From the NCBI RefSeq assembly GCF_900112025.1, contig NZ_FOKL01000004.1, positions 1-64,000 on the forward strand: a stretch of 64,000 nucleotides of DNA, read 5' to 3'. The first letter of the stretch is position 1. Every line of letters starts with the position of its first letter. The notes under the pieces were generated by a model. That model was not told where the DNA came from and ran no database searches. It worked only from the letters and a program-made list of their open reading frames with translations. Positions 18,889 through 28,238 of the stretch are shown piece after piece. Position numbers and translations under genes: made by a program. The DNA is from Janthinobacterium sp. 344 (GTDB lineage: Bacteria > Pseudomonadota > Gammaproteobacteria > Burkholderiales > Burkholderiaceae_D).

Positions 18889-19632
18889 GTGGCCTATGTA
18901 GAGCAATACCAGGAAGCGTACGGCGCCGGCGAATATGCCGCCGCCAGCGCTTGCGCGGCCGTGCTCAGCGTTGCTGAAGAGCAACAACATCTGGTGGCGT
19001 ATGCCCCTTTGGTGAAACGCATCGTGCGCCAGCTCAATTCGCAGGTGTCGGGCGCCATCGACCGCGACGACATGGAGCAAATTGGCCTGATGGGCTTGCT
19101 CGAAGCGCTGCGCCGCTTTGGCGTGCCGGACCAGTCGTTCGGCAGTTACGCCAGCTTGCGCATCCGCGGCGCCATCCTCGATGAATTGCGCCGCCAGGAC
19201 TGGCGCCCGCGCGCCGTGCGCCAGGAAAGCCACCGCCTGCGCGACAGCGTGCGCGCCCTGACCCGGCGCCTGGGGCGCGAGCCGCAGGAAGTGGAAATCA
19301 TGGCCGCGCTGAAGCTGACGCCGGAAGCGTTCCAGGAATACCAGCTGGCGGAAAACGCCGAACTGATCGCCAGTTTCGACGAAGTGCTGCAGGAAAGCCT
19401 GGGGCAGGCGGACAGCGCGCCCAGCCCGGAAGAGCAACTGATGGTGCGGCGCAGCCTGGAGCAAGCCTTGCGCGCACTCGATGAACGCGAGCAGCGCGTG
19501 ATCCAGATGTACTACGAATTCGAACTGAGCTATAAGGAAATTGCCGCCGTGCTGGACCTGAGCGACGCCCGCGTCTGCCAGCTGAACAAGACGGCCCTGG
19601 GCAAGATGAAAGCCATGCTGCAAGACGCATAA
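18889..19632 (+). CDS. fliA: Flagellar sigma-28 factor FliA (LafS)
   Basis: A 247-residue sigma-28. I choose GTG 18889 because GGGAG lies 5 bp upstream; GTG 18877 has none. Regions are visible in order: sigma 2 (VAYAPLVKRIVRQL, DDMEQIGLMGLLEALRRF, SFGSYASLRIRGAILDELR), sigma 3 (RLRDSVRALTRRLGREP) and sigma 4 (LDEREQRVIQMYYEFELSYKEIA and a DNA-reading helix). It directs RNA polymerase to filament-class genes; the GTCGCCT motifs before the flagellin, fliD and flgK are likely targets. FlgM at 21608 is its probable anti-sigma factor. Confidence 0.95.
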   Translation: MAYVEQYQEAYGAGEYAAASACAAVLSVAEEQQHLVAYAPLVKRIVRQLNSQVSGAIDRDDMEQIGLMGLLEALRRFGVPDQSFGSYASLRIRGAILDELRRQDWRPRAVRQESHRLRDSVRALTRRLGREPQEVEIMAALKLTPEAFQEYQLAENAELIASFDEVLQESLGQADSAPSPEEQLMVRRSLEQALRALDEREQRVIQMYYEFELSYKEIAAVLDLSDARVCQLNKTALGKMKAMLQDA

Positions 19633-19688
19633 GTTGTAGCAACATCCATCAAATTTACGCAGCACAATGACGCAGAAAGGCAGTTGAC

Positions 19689-20603
19689 ATGGTAATTATC
19701 GGTATCTTAATCGTGATGGGGTGTGTATTCGGAGGCTTCGCCCTGATGGGCGGCACCGTCCACGCGATCTGGCAACCGGTCGAGTTGATCATCATCATCG
19801 GCGCCGCCGTCGGCGCCCTGGTACTGGGCAACCCCAAGCATGTACTCGGTGAAATGCTGCACCAGATGCGCAAGATCGTCACGCACAAGAAGCAAGGCTC
19901 GGAATTCCAGCGCCAATTGCTGCTGCTGATGTATGAACTGCTGCAAACGGCGGCCGGCGGCCTGAAGGCCCTGGACGCGCACGTCGAGGCGCCGCGCGAA
20001 AGCGCCCTGTTCCAGCGCTATCCGCTGGTGCTGGAAGAGCCGAAACTGCTGGCCTTCATCGTCGACAACTTCCGTCTGATGGCGATGGGCAAGATCAACG
20101 CGCATGAACTCGAAGGCGTGCTGGAGCAGGAACTGGAAGCCATCCACGATGAATTGCTGCAACCGTCGAAGTCGCTGCACAAGATCGCCGAAGCCATGCC
20201 CGGTTTCGGTATCCTGGCCGCCGTGCTGGGCATCGTGATGGCCATGAATTCCGTGGCCGACGGCGCCGATGCGGCGGAAATCTCGGAAAAAGTGGGCGCC
20301 GCCATGGTCGGTACCTTCATCGGCATCTTCTTCTGCTACGGCGTGCTCGATCCGATGTGCAACATGATGAAACAGCTGGTCGGCGAAGAAGGCTCGACCA
20401 TGGAATGCGTGAAGGTCGTGCTGGTCACGCACGTGGCGGGCAAACCGCCCCTGCTGGCCATCGATGCGGGCCGCCGCCTGGTGCAGCTGAACATCAAGCC
20501 GAGTTTCGCCCAGCTGGAAAGCTGGATCAATGCGCTGGAAGATGGCGGCGCCGAACAAGAGCAAGGCCAAGGCCGGGGAGGCCGCCGTGCTAAAGCCGCA
20601 TGA
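19689..20603 (+). CDS. motA: Stator subunit MotA (LafT)
   Basis: A 304-residue MotA with four membrane helices (near residues 3-20, 30-50, 170-190 and 205-225). The proline-containing segment PGFGILAAVLGIVMAM at the third helix and GGTVHAIWQPVELIIIIG at the first pair are family marks. The stator pore is formed with MotB. It lies 56 bp after fliA and overlaps motB by 17 bp. The C-terminal 20 residues are Gln/Gly/Arg-rich. Ion choice (H+ or Na+) cannot be decided here. Confidence 0.95.
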   Translation: MVIIGILIVMGCVFGGFALMGGTVHAIWQPVELIIIIGAAVGALVLGNPKHVLGEMLHQMRKIVTHKKQGSEFQRQLLLLMYELLQTAAGGLKALDAHVEAPRESALFQRYPLVLEEPKLLAFIVDNFRLMAMGKINAHELEGVLEQELEAIHDELLQPSKSLHKIAEAMPGFGILAAVLGIVMAMNSVADGADAAEISEKVGAAMVGTFIGIFFCYGVLDPMCNMMKQLVGEEGSTMECVKVVLVTHVAGKPPLLAIDAGRRLVQLNIKPSFAQLESWINALEDGGAEQEQGQGRGGRRAKAA

Positions 20604-21591
20604 GAAACATGAACAGGCCATCATCAAGCGTGCGGGACGCAAGCACGACGACGATGGCCACGGCGGCGCCTGGAAAGTCGCGTTCGCCGACTTTTGCCTG
20701 GCCCTGCTGTCGCTCTTCCTCGTGCTGTGGCTGATGGCCGCGCGCGAGCAGCAGGCGATGAAGGAAATCATGATGGATGCGTCGGCGGGCAGCCGCCAGG
20801 GCGAAGGCCAGGGCGTCATGCCGGAACAGAAAGGCGGCCCCCGCGGCAGCCTGATCGAGCGCTTCCCCATGCCCCGCAAGGGCACGGGCGACACGCGCAC
20901 GGAAGGCAAGCAGTCGCAGGACGGCAAGGCCGGTGCGGCGCCGCAAAACCAGACCAAGGTCAGCTACCAGTCGCCGGAAGACTTGTTGGCCCTGTCGCGC
21001 GCGCTCGATAAGCTCAGCGATGAAGCGGGACTGAAGAGCAACCTGCAGTCGGTGATCACGCCGTACGGCTTGCGCGTCATGCTGCACGATACGGACAAGC
21101 AAGGCATGTTCGTGCGCGGCAGCGCCGTGCCGACGGACCGCTTCCGCAAGCTGCTACGCCAGATGGGCCCCGTGTTTGCGCAGATGGAGAACCAGATGCT
21201 GATCGTCGGCCATACGGATTCGATGCAGTATGCGAATACCGGCTATGAAGGCTATTCGAACTGGACCCTGTCGGCCAACCGCGCCATGTCGGCGCGCGCG
21301 CAATTGCTGATCGGCAGCATGAGTCCGGACAGCGTGCTGCAAGTGGTGGGCATGGCCGACCGCGCGCCGCTGGACGTGAAAAATGCCAGCGCCGGCATCA
21401 ACCGCCGCATCGAACTGTTAATATTGACGCGTGGACAGGCAGACAGCATCGCCGCCATGTTCGGCATGGCCGGGCAAAAGGCGCAGGGCGAAGAGCTGCA
21501 GGTGGGCGAACCGGATGCGGGAACCTTGCAGCGCCTGCGCGACAAACTGGGCTTGCCCGCCAGGAAAGAACGGGACGAGCATGCAAATTAA
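20587..21591 (+). CDS. motB: Stator subunit MotB (LafU)
   Basis: A 334-residue MotB. GTG 20587 is chosen over ATG 20530/20542 because GGGGAGG sits 5 bp upstream and the N-terminus then has normal length. One membrane helix at about 33-52 (VAFADFCLALLSLFLVLWLM) holds the ion-binding Asp35. The OmpA-like peptidoglycan-binding domain follows at about 190-285 (MLIVGHTDSMQY, SNWTLSANRAMSARAQLL, ADRAPLDVKNASAGINRRIEL in parts). It anchors the stator to the wall. Confidence 0.95.
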   Translation: MLKPHEKHEQAIIKRAGRKHDDDGHGGAWKVAFADFCLALLSLFLVLWLMAAREQQAMKEIMMDASAGSRQGEGQGVMPEQKGGPRGSLIERFPMPRKGTGDTRTEGKQSQDGKAGAAPQNQTKVSYQSPEDLLALSRALDKLSDEAGLKSNLQSVITPYGLRVMLHDTDKQGMFVRGSAVPTDRFRKLLRQMGPVFAQMENQMLIVGHTDSMQYANTGYEGYSNWTLSANRAMSARAQLLIGSMSPDSVLQVVGMADRAPLDVKNASAGINRRIELLILTRGQADSIAAMFGMAGQKAQGEELQVGEPDAGTLQRLRDKLGLPARKERDEHAN

Positions 21592-21607
21592 AGGCAAGGG
21601 ACAACGT

Positions 21608-21898
21608 ATGAAAATCTCCTCCGGCAATACCGGCGCTGCCGTCCGCAGCAGCGCCGTGGCGCCTGCCGAGGCGATCGCCGAGCATGGCGCGGCCGGTGCG
21701 GTGACGCCCGGCTCGGCGGCTGGCGAACAAATGCAGTCGGCCGTGCTGCAGCCGGCCATGGCCGCCCTGCGCGCCATGCCCGAGATCGACCACGACCGGG
21801 TCGCCATGCTGCGCGACGCGCTGGCCAAGGGCGAGCTGCCCTTCGACCCGTCGAAACTGGCGGGCCTGATCCAGCGCTTCCACGGCGGTGAATCGTGA
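21608..21898 (+). CDS. flgM: Anti-sigma-28 factor FlgM
   Basis: A 96-residue protein, starting at ATG 21608 with AAGGGA about 6 bp upstream. The first 50 residues are Ala-rich and disordered-looking; the C-terminal part (PEIDHDRVAMLRDALAKGEL, FDPSKLAGLIQRF) is the sigma-binding helix region of FlgM. It would hold the local FliA inactive until exported through the finished hook. It lies 16 bp after motB and overlaps flgN by 4 bp. Confidence 0.9.
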   Translation: MKISSGNTGAAVRSSAVAPAEAIAEHGAAGAVTPGSAAGEQMQSAVLQPAMAALRAMPEIDHDRVAMLRDALAKGELPFDPSKLAGLIQRFHGGES

Positions 21899-22335
21899 CC
21901 GCGCCGCGCAAGGGCATCACGCGCCAGGAAGCCGTGCGCCGCGTGCTGCAAGGCATGGCCGACGATAGCCTCGGCTACGCCGCCCTGCAAGCCTTGCTGG
22001 AAGAACAATTCCAGGCCACCCTGCGCCACCAGAGCGCGCAACTGACGGCGCTGGCCGACCAGGTCGTCGCCGCCGTCGAACCGCTCGATGCGCGCCGGCG
22101 CCAGCGCGTCAGCCTCGTCACGGCCCTGTTCGGCCCCAAAGGCGACATGCCGCAGCTGTTTGCCCTGCTGCAGGACGAGGCGCGCAGCCAGGCGCAGGCC
22201 GATTGGGCGGCATTGGAACAGATGGTGCTCGAATGCAAGCGCCTGAATGCCCGCAACAGCGAATTATTAACAGAACAGTACAGCATCATGCAGCGCGTGC
22301 TGCATGGCGAGGAAGATACGTATGCGCCAGGCTGA
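21895..22335 (+). CDS. flgN: Export chaperone FlgN
   Basis: A 146-residue helical protein with GTG start overlapping the flgM stop. The pattern (ALLEEQFQATLRHQSAQLTALADQV..., QMVLECKRLNARNSELLTEQYSIMQRVL in blocks) and the invariant-like N-x-x-N near the C-terminus fit FlgN, which delivers FlgK and FlgL to the export gate. It overlaps the muramidase gene by 14 bp. Confidence 0.88.
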   Translation: MTAPRKGITRQEAVRRVLQGMADDSLGYAALQALLEEQFQATLRHQSAQLTALADQVVAAVEPLDARRRQRVSLVTALFGPKGDMPQLFALLQDEARSQAQADWAALEQMVLECKRLNARNSELLTEQYSIMQRVLHGEEDTYAPG

Positions 22336-23071
22336 TTTTTCCCAGATGCGCGCCATGGCCGCGACGCCATCGACGATGGCGACCCAGGGTGTGCAAAGCA
22401 ATATGCGCGCGACGCCGGCGACGGCCGCCGCAGGCAGTTTTGGCAGCGTGTTCCAGCAGGTGCAGGGCGAAGTGGCGCGCTTCATCGAACAGGGCGGCGG
22501 CGGCGCCACCACCCTGAACCCGCAGGGGCGCGCCTATCTGGAGCAGAGCCAGCCCGTGAATGTGCTGGGCAGCATTAACCAGGGTGGCGAGATCGGCGAG
22601 GTGCAGCAGCAGTTTCTCGCCTCGATCAAGCCCTGGACGGAAGAAACGGGCGCGCGCCTGGGCGTGGCGCCGGAAATCGTCGCCGCCCACGCAGCGCTGG
22701 AGTCCGGCTGGGGCCAGCGTCCGCTGCGCCAGGGCACGGGCGCCGATACGAATAATCTGTTCGGCATCAAGGCTGGCGGCAAATGGCAGGGCGACGTCGC
22801 CAGCAATGTCACCACCGAATACGAGGCGGGCAGCGGCACGGCCCTGAAGAAAACGGAACGTTTCCGCAGCTACCCGGACCAGGCCAGCGCCTTCCGCGAC
22901 TATGCGCAAGTCCTGCTGGACAATCCCCGCTACCGCAACGCCCTCAACACGGGCAGCGACGCCAGCGCCTTCGCCCAGGGCCTGGCGCGCGGCGGCTATG
23001 CCACCGATCCCCACTATGCGGCCAAGCTGACCCAGCTGGCAACGCGCTTGCAGCGCACGGCCGCGCAGTAA
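22322..23071 (+). CDS. Stand-alone FlgJ-type peptidoglycan hydrolase
   Basis: A 249-residue glucosaminidase-type hydrolase. ATG 22322 is preferred (GAGGAAG upstream). About residues 95-245 match the C-terminal domain of FlgJ: IVAAHAALESGWGQRPLRQ with catalytic Glu127, NNLFGIKAG, KTERFRSYPDQASAFRDYA and RGGYATDPHYAAKL. It opens a hole in the wall for the rod. In many gamma- and betaproteobacteria this domain is fused behind the rod cap; here the rod-cap part is a separate gene at 30059. No signal peptide is visible, so it is probably exported by the flagellar apparatus. Its end converges on flgA with a 6-bp gap. Confidence 0.92.
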   Translation: MRQADFSQMRAMAATPSTMATQGVQSNMRATPATAAAGSFGSVFQQVQGEVARFIEQGGGGATTLNPQGRAYLEQSQPVNVLGSINQGGEIGEVQQQFLASIKPWTEETGARLGVAPEIVAAHAALESGWGQRPLRQGTGADTNNLFGIKAGGKWQGDVASNVTTEYEAGSGTALKKTERFRSYPDQASAFRDYAQVLLDNPRYRNALNTGSDASAFAQGLARGGYATDPHYAAKLTQLATRLQRTAAQ

Positions 23072-23077
23072 TCGACC

Positions 23078-23839
23078 TTAACGGCCGGGAAGTTCGGCCG
23101 GCTCCACCACCCCCGCATCGACCACCCTGGCACGTATCACCGTGCCGCTGGTGGCGTTGCGCACGCGGATCACCTGCCCCAGCGCGCCCGGGTCCAGCGC
23201 TTCGCCCGCCATGCTCACTTCCACCTGCTCCTTGCGCGCCACGATGCTGACCGCGCTGCCGCGCTTGATCAAGGTAGGGGCGGCCAGCTGGCCCTGGCGC
23301 AGCACTTCTCCCGCGCGCAGGCTGCGCCGGCTCGACAATCCCACGGCGTCGGGCAAGGACGCAATGCTGTCCGGCAGCATCGTCACGTCGCGCCGCGCCA
23401 GCGCCACATCGCCCGCCTGTAGCGGCGTATTCGCCGTCACGGGCACGCTCGTCACGGCGACCTGGGCCGTAATGGCGCCGCGCACCAGCATCTCGTAGCG
23501 CCAACCGTTGCTCCCAGGACACACTGCCACGAAGCGCATGCGCTGCGCCGAACGGCTGTCCGCCGCCTCGAGCGCGACGGGCGCCGCGCAAGCTGGCATG
23601 GGGCGCGTGCTTTTCACCACGGCCACCTGGAACTGCGGTTCCAGCAAGCCGGCCGCGTCCGCCTGATGGGCTAATTGCTCGCGCGCCAACTGTTCCACAC
23701 GTGAAAATATATTGTCGGCTGGCAATTCTGCGCGTCCTGCACTACTATATAGGCTGGTCAGAAAAAATAGGCCCGGTAGCAGTATGTGAGGACGTGGCAT
23801 CTTGTTTCGCATCATCGTAATGCTGTTGAAATGAATCAT
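23078..23839 (-). CDS. flgA: P-ring assembly chaperone FlgA
   Basis: A 253-residue protein with a signal peptide (about residues 15-37, ILLPGLFFLTSLYSSAGRA) and a C-terminal SAF/FlgA domain (VPVTANTPLQAGDVALARRD, GEVLRQGQLAAPTLIKRGSAV, IRVRNATSGTVIRARVVDAG). It assists FlgI assembly in the periplasm. Start ATG 23839 has AAGG 6 bp upstream; ATG 23800 is possible. It is divergent from flgB, sharing a 140-bp promoter region, as lfgA is in other Flag-2 loci. Confidence 0.93.
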   Translation of the reverse strand: MIHFNSITMMRNKMPRPHILLPGLFFLTSLYSSAGRAELPADNIFSRVEQLAREQLAHQADAAGLLEPQFQVAVVKSTRPMPACAAPVALEAADSRSAQRMRFVAVCPGSNGWRYEMLVRGAITAQVAVTSVPVTANTPLQAGDVALARRDVTMLPDSIASLPDAVGLSSRRSLRAGEVLRQGQLAAPTLIKRGSAVSIVARKEQVEVSMAGEALDPGALGQVIRVRNATSGTVIRARVVDAGVVEPAELPGR

Positions 23840-23979
23840 TGCTAACCTTAATCAAAGATACTGAAGCGGCATGACCTTACCATGCGTCAACATGACCAGG
23901 CTGGGATTTTACCTCCGCACCACCTATTTTCTAGCCCGAACTGCAAAAAGCACGATCGAATTCAACACAAAGGATGACC

Positions 23980-24342
23980 ATGGGGATTAATTTCAAGGAC
24001 GCGCTTGGCGTGCATGCCGATGCACTCGCACTGCGTGCCGACCGTACACGCGTGCTGGCGGCCAACATCGCCAATGAAAACACGCCGGGCTTCCAGGCCA
24101 TGGACATGGACTTCGGCAGCGCCCTGCAGCAACTGCAGGACAATGAAGCCGGCCTGCTGTCGACCGATGACGACGCCAGCGCCCTGTACCGCGTACCCTA
24201 CCACCCCAGCCGCGACGGCAACACCGTCGAAATCGGCGTCGAGCAGGCGGCCTTCTCGCAGAACGCCACCGACTTCCAGACCAGCCTCACTTTCGTCAAC
24301 ATGAAACTGAAGGGTCTGTCCAAGGCCATTTCCGGACAATAA
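23980..24342 (+). CDS. flgB: Proximal rod protein FlgB
   Basis: A 120-residue FlgB. ATG 23980 is chosen because AAAGGA lies 5 bp upstream, while ATG 23974 overlaps that site. N-terminal rod motif RVLAANIANENTPGFQAMDMD and C-terminal helix (FQTSLTFVNMKLKGLSKAISG) are complete. First gene of the long operon flgBCDEFGHIJKL-lafW. Confidence 0.95.
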   Translation: MGINFKDALGVHADALALRADRTRVLAANIANENTPGFQAMDMDFGSALQQLQDNEAGLLSTDDDASALYRVPYHPSRDGNTVEIGVEQAAFSQNATDFQTSLTFVNMKLKGLSKAISGQ

Positions 24343-24350
24343 GGAACAGC

Positions 24351-24767
24351 ATGAGCTTCCAGGATATTTCCAAGATCGCCGGTTCGGCGATGGCGGCGCA
24401 AACCGTGCGCCTGAACACCATCGCCAGCAACCTGGCCAATGCCGATTCCGTTGCCGGGTCCGAAGGCGAAACCTACCGCGCGCGCAAGCCCGTGTTTTCC
24501 GCCGTGATGGATGGCTCCGGCGCCAGCGGCGCGGGCGGCCGCGTGCAGGTGCTCGACGTGGTGCAAAGCGACGAACCGCTGCGCAAGGTCTACGAACCCG
24601 GTCATCCGATGGCCAATGCCGATGGCATGGTGTACTACCCCAACGTGAATCAGGTGGCCGAGATGACCGACATGATGTCGGCCTCGCGCGCGTTTGAAAC
24701 GAATGTCGAAGTTCTGGGCCGCATCAAGTCGATGCAGCAGTCACTCCTCAAATTAGGTGAAGCATAA
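24351..24767 (+). CDS. flgC: Proximal rod protein FlgC
   Basis: A 138-residue FlgC with the rod N-terminus (MAAQTVRLNTIASNLANADS) and the family end (HPMANADGMVYYPNVNQVAEM, SASRAFETNVEVLGRIKSMQ). It stacks on FlgB and FlgF in the rod. It lies 8 bp after flgB and 3 bp before flgD. Confidence 0.96.
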   Translation: MSFQDISKIAGSAMAAQTVRLNTIASNLANADSVAGSEGETYRARKPVFSAVMDGSGASGAGGRVQVLDVVQSDEPLRKVYEPGHPMANADGMVYYPNVNQVAEMTDMMSASRAFETNVEVLGRIKSMQQSLLKLGEA

Positions 24768-24770
24768 GCC

Positions 24771-25424
24771 ATGGAAACCAACCTCTTTACAAACAATGCC
24801 AGCAGCGGCAGCAACAGCGGCAACGCCGTCAAGTCGCAGAACAATGCCACGCAAGACATGTTCACCAAGCTGCTGGTGGCGCAGATCAAGAACCAGGACC
24901 CGCTGGCACCGACCGACCCGAGCCAGTTCGTCAATCAGTTGACGCAGCAGGCGCAGACGGAAGCGATGCAAAACCTGTCGGCGCTGACCAGCGCCAATGC
25001 CAGCGTGCTGCAATCGATGCAGGTGCTGGCCCTGGGCGCGCAAGTGGGCTCCGAAGTGATGGTCAATACCGACACGGTACAGCTCGACACGAGCAAGGTC
25101 AGCGGCAGCATCGCCCTGGCCGCCACCAGCAGCAAGACCACCGTCACCCTGAAAGGTGCCGACGACAAGGAATACAAGATCGAGCTGGGCGCCAAGGCGG
25201 CCGGCACGGTGCCGTTCACCATCGATCCGGCGGCATTGGGCTTGCCGGCTGGCACCTACACCATGTCGGTGAGCACCAGCAGCACGGAAAAACCGACGGT
25301 CGATATCGCAGGCAAGCTCAACAGCGTGCGCCTGTCGTCCAGCGGCAACATGATTTTGAGCGTGTCGAACCTGGGCGAAGTCAACCCTGGCGCGATCACG
25401 GGTTTTAACGGCAAGACGGCCTGA
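24771..25424 (+). CDS. flgD: Hook cap protein FlgD
   Basis: A 217-residue FlgD. The N-terminal signature TQDMFTKLLVAQIKNQDPLA and PTDPSQFVNQLTQQAQTE is clear; the rest holds the FlgD immunoglobulin/tudor-like domains (SKTTVTLKGADDKEYKIELG, GLPAGTYTMSVST). It caps the growing hook and is replaced when FlgK arrives. Confidence 0.96.
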   Translation: METNLFTNNASSGSNSGNAVKSQNNATQDMFTKLLVAQIKNQDPLAPTDPSQFVNQLTQQAQTEAMQNLSALTSANASVLQSMQVLALGAQVGSEVMVNTDTVQLDTSKVSGSIALAATSSKTTVTLKGADDKEYKIELGAKAAGTVPFTIDPAALGLPAGTYTMSVSTSSTEKPTVDIAGKLNSVRLSSSGNMILSVSNLGEVNPGAITGFNGKTA

Positions 25425-25482
25425 TCCGCGCGCGCCTTCGTTTCCTGAACACTAATCTCGTCCTTCACTAAAGGAAGTCAAC

Positions 25483-26661
25483 ATGAGCTTCGACATCGCC
25501 CTGTCCGGTATCCAGTCCATCAACCAACAGTTGAACAGCACCAGTAACAATATCGCCAACGCCGGCACCTACGGTTTCAAGAGCAGCCGCGCCAACTTTT
25601 CAGCCATGTACGCCGGTTCGCGCGCCACGGGCACGGAAATCGGTTCGCTGACGCAAAGCATGTCGCTCAATGGCGGCGTGCTGAACACGGGCCGCGCGCT
25701 TGACGCCGCCATCGATGGCCGCGGCTATTTCGTCACGCGCGATGCGCAAAACACCATGACCTACAGCCGCGTCGGCATCTTCTCGGCCAGCAACGACGGT
25801 CTGCTGATCGATGCGAATGGCCGCCTGGTGCAAGGCTACGCATCGGTCAAGGGCAGCACCGCGCTGGGCACCATGGGCGACATCAAGATCCCAACGGGCC
25901 AGATTCCCGCCGAGGCATCGACCAAGCTGGCCTACGCCGCCAATTTGTCGTCCGACTGGACCGTGAAAACCCCGGCGTTCGACAAGACCAATGAGCTGAG
26001 CTACAACAGCGCCAAGGTCTCGGTCGTCTACGATTCGCTGGGCGGCAAGCACGCGCTGGGCCAGTACTTCGTCAAGACGGCCACTGGCGTGGACGTGCAC
26101 TACACCTTCGACAACGCCGATGTGACCCCAGTGACGAAAATGACCTTCGACACCGCCGGCAAGCTGGTGACAGGCACGGCCGCCACGCCAAACCTGCCGA
26201 CGCCGGCTGGCGCGGCGGCCATGTCGGTAGCCATCGACTACACGGGCACGACCCAGTTCGCCGGCGAAGCCACCACCTCGACCGACCGCGCCGACGGCTA
26301 TGCCTCGGGTACCTACACGGGCGTGGAGCTGGCCGATGACGGTTCCGTCGTGGCGAAATACACGAACGGCCAAAAGCAGAGCATCGGCGTGCTGGCCATC
26401 GCCACCTTCCCCGATGAAGGCGCATTGACCGCTGTCAACGATACCAGCTGGGTTGCCTCGACCACCTCCGGCACCGCCATGTACGACCGTCCAGGCGTGG
26501 GCATGGCCGGCAAACTGGTGACGAGCTCGCTGGAACAGTCGAACGTCGACATCACCACGGAACTGGTGGGCCTGATGACGTCGCAGCGCAACTACCAGGC
26601 GAACTCGAAGGTCATCTCGACCGAGAGCGCCATGCTGCAATCGCTGATGCAAGCGCTGTAA
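25483..26661 (+). CDS. flgE: Hook protein FlgE
   Basis: A 392-residue FlgE. The N-terminus has QQLNSTSNNIANAGTYGFKS, followed by FlgE variable domains, and the C-terminal D0 motif EQSNVDITTELVGLMTSQRN is intact. It polymerises into the universal joint. It follows flgD after 58 bp with AAGGAAG before the start. Confidence 0.96.
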   Translation: MSFDIALSGIQSINQQLNSTSNNIANAGTYGFKSSRANFSAMYAGSRATGTEIGSLTQSMSLNGGVLNTGRALDAAIDGRGYFVTRDAQNTMTYSRVGIFSASNDGLLIDANGRLVQGYASVKGSTALGTMGDIKIPTGQIPAEASTKLAYAANLSSDWTVKTPAFDKTNELSYNSAKVSVVYDSLGGKHALGQYFVKTATGVDVHYTFDNADVTPVTKMTFDTAGKLVTGTAATPNLPTPAGAAAMSVAIDYTGTTQFAGEATTSTDRADGYASGTYTGVELADDGSVVAKYTNGQKQSIGVLAIATFPDEGALTAVNDTSWVASTTSGTAMYDRPGVGMAGKLVTSSLEQSNVDITTELVGLMTSQRNYQANSKVISTESAMLQSLMQAL

Positions 26662-26687
26662 TCGCCACCAAGCAAGGGTAAAGCAAA

Positions 26688-27416
26688 ATGGATGCGCTGA
26701 TTTATACCGCCATGAGCGGGGCCGACCGCGCCCTGCGGGCACAGCAGGTACACGCCAATAACCTGGCCAACATCGAAACGGGCGGCTTCCGCGCCAACCT
26801 GGAAGTGTCGACCGCCCAGCCGCTGCAAAACGGCTATGGCTACGACGACCGCCACATGACGCAGACGCAGTCGAGCGCCATCGGCACGCGCACGGGCGCC
26901 ATCAAGGAAACCGGACGCGAGCTTGACGTGGCCATCACGGGTCCCGGCTTTCTCGCGGTGCAATGGCAAAACGGCGAGGCCTACACGCGCGCCGGCGCCA
27001 TGGACCTCGATGAAACGGGGGCACTGACCATCAACGGCCGGCCCGTGCTGGGCGAAGGCGGCCCGATCACGATTCCCGAGCACACCAGCCTGTCGATCGG
27101 CGGCGACGGCACGATTTCCATCCAGGTGCCAGGCACCGCGCAAATGCAGACCGTCGACAAGCTCAAGCTGGTCAACGCGGAAACGGGCGAGCTGACGAAG
27201 AACGAGGCGGGGCTGATCGTCTCGCGCACGGGCGAAGACTTGCAAGCCGACCCGGCGGTGCGCCTGCGCGACCGCCACCTGGAAGGCAGCAACGTCTCGG
27301 CCGTCGAGGAAATGGTCGCCACCATGAGCCTGAACCGCAGTTTCGAGATGCAGATGAAAGTCTTCAAGGCCAGCGACTCGATGACGGAATCGGGCAACCG
27401 CCTTCTCGGCGCCTGA
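26688..27416 (+). CDS. flgF: Proximal rod protein FlgF
   Basis: A 242-residue rod protein: IYTAMSGADRALRAQQVHAN NLANIETGGF at the N-terminus, TGRELDVAITGPGFLAVQ in the middle and EGSNVSAVEEMVATMSLNRS at the C-terminus. It comes directly before flgG, which has a related but longer sequence. The 242-residue length fits FlgF rather than FlgG. Confidence 0.94.
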   Translation: MDALIYTAMSGADRALRAQQVHANNLANIETGGFRANLEVSTAQPLQNGYGYDDRHMTQTQSSAIGTRTGAIKETGRELDVAITGPGFLAVQWQNGEAYTRAGAMDLDETGALTINGRPVLGEGGPITIPEHTSLSIGGDGTISIQVPGTAQMQTVDKLKLVNAETGELTKNEAGLIVSRTGEDLQADPAVRLRDRHLEGSNVSAVEEMVATMSLNRSFEMQMKVFKASDSMTESGNRLLGA

Positions 27417-27449
27417 GTCCAGCGCGATTAAATATTCAAGGAGCAATAC

Positions 27450-28238
27450 ATGAATCCAGCAATGTGGATCAGCAAGACCGGCGTGCAGGCACAAGATGCA
27501 AAACTGCAAGCCATCGCGAACAACCTGGCCAACGTCAACACGGTCGGCTTCAAGCGCGACCGCGTCGTCTTCGAGGACCTGTTCTACCAGGTGGAACAGC
27601 AGCCGGGCACGCAGCGCGCCGACAATACCCTGTCGCCATCGGGCGTGCAGCTGGGTAACGGCACGCACATGGTGGGCACGCAAAAAGTGTTTACCACCGG
27701 CAGCCTGCAAACCACCAGCCGCGAATTTGACGTGGCCATCACCGGCAACGGCTTCCTGCAAGTGCTGCGCCCGAACGGCGAAGCGGCCTACACGCGCGCC
27801 GGCCAGCTGGGCATCAATGAAAACGGCGTGATGGTCAACGCCCAGGGCTTGCCCCTGGTGCCGCAGATCACCGTGCCGAACAATGCCACGGCCATCACCA
27901 TCGGCGAAAACGGCATGGTCACGGCCACCGTGCCGGGCAACGTCGCGGGCACGGAACTGGGCCAGCTGAACCTGTCGAGCTTTGTCAACCCGACGGGCTT
28001 GCTGGCACTGGGTGAAAACCTGTTCCAGGAAACGGCATCGAGCGGCACGCCGACCGAAGGCCGTCCTGGCGAGGGCGCCCTGGGCAAACTCAAGCAATAT
28101 GCGCTGGAAGGCTCGAACGTGCAGGTGGTCGAAGAGATGGTCGATATGATCGCGGCCCAGCGCACCTACGAGATGAACACCAAGGTGCTGTCGGCCGCCG
28201 ACAATATGCTGCAATACCTGGCGCAAGCGGCACGCTGA
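27450..28238 (+). CDS. flgG: Distal rod protein FlgG
   Basis: A 262-residue FlgG with the family start (MWISKTGVQAQDAKLQAIAN), FKRDRVVFEDLFYQ, the FlgG-specific insert (PGTQRADNTLSPSGVQLGNG) and the C-terminal EGSNVQVVEEMVDMIAAQRT. It builds the distal rod crossing the P and L rings. It couples to flgH by TGATG. Confidence 0.97.
   Translation: MNPAMWISKTGVQAQDAKLQAIANNLANVNTVGFKRDRVVFEDLFYQVEQQPGTQRADNTLSPSGVQLGNGTHMVGTQKVFTTGSLQTTSREFDVAITGNGFLQVLRPNGEAAYTRAGQLGINENGVMVNAQGLPLVPQITVPNNATAITIGENGMVTATVPGNVAGTELGQLNLSSFVNPTGLLALGENLFQETASSGTPTEGRPGEGALGKLKQYALEGSNVQVVEEMVDMIAAQRTYEMNTKVLSAADNMLQYLAQAAR

Noticed and set aside
20530..20586. Earlier ATG starts for motB
   Set aside because: They lie deeper inside motA and lack the GGGGAGG site that precedes GTG 20587.
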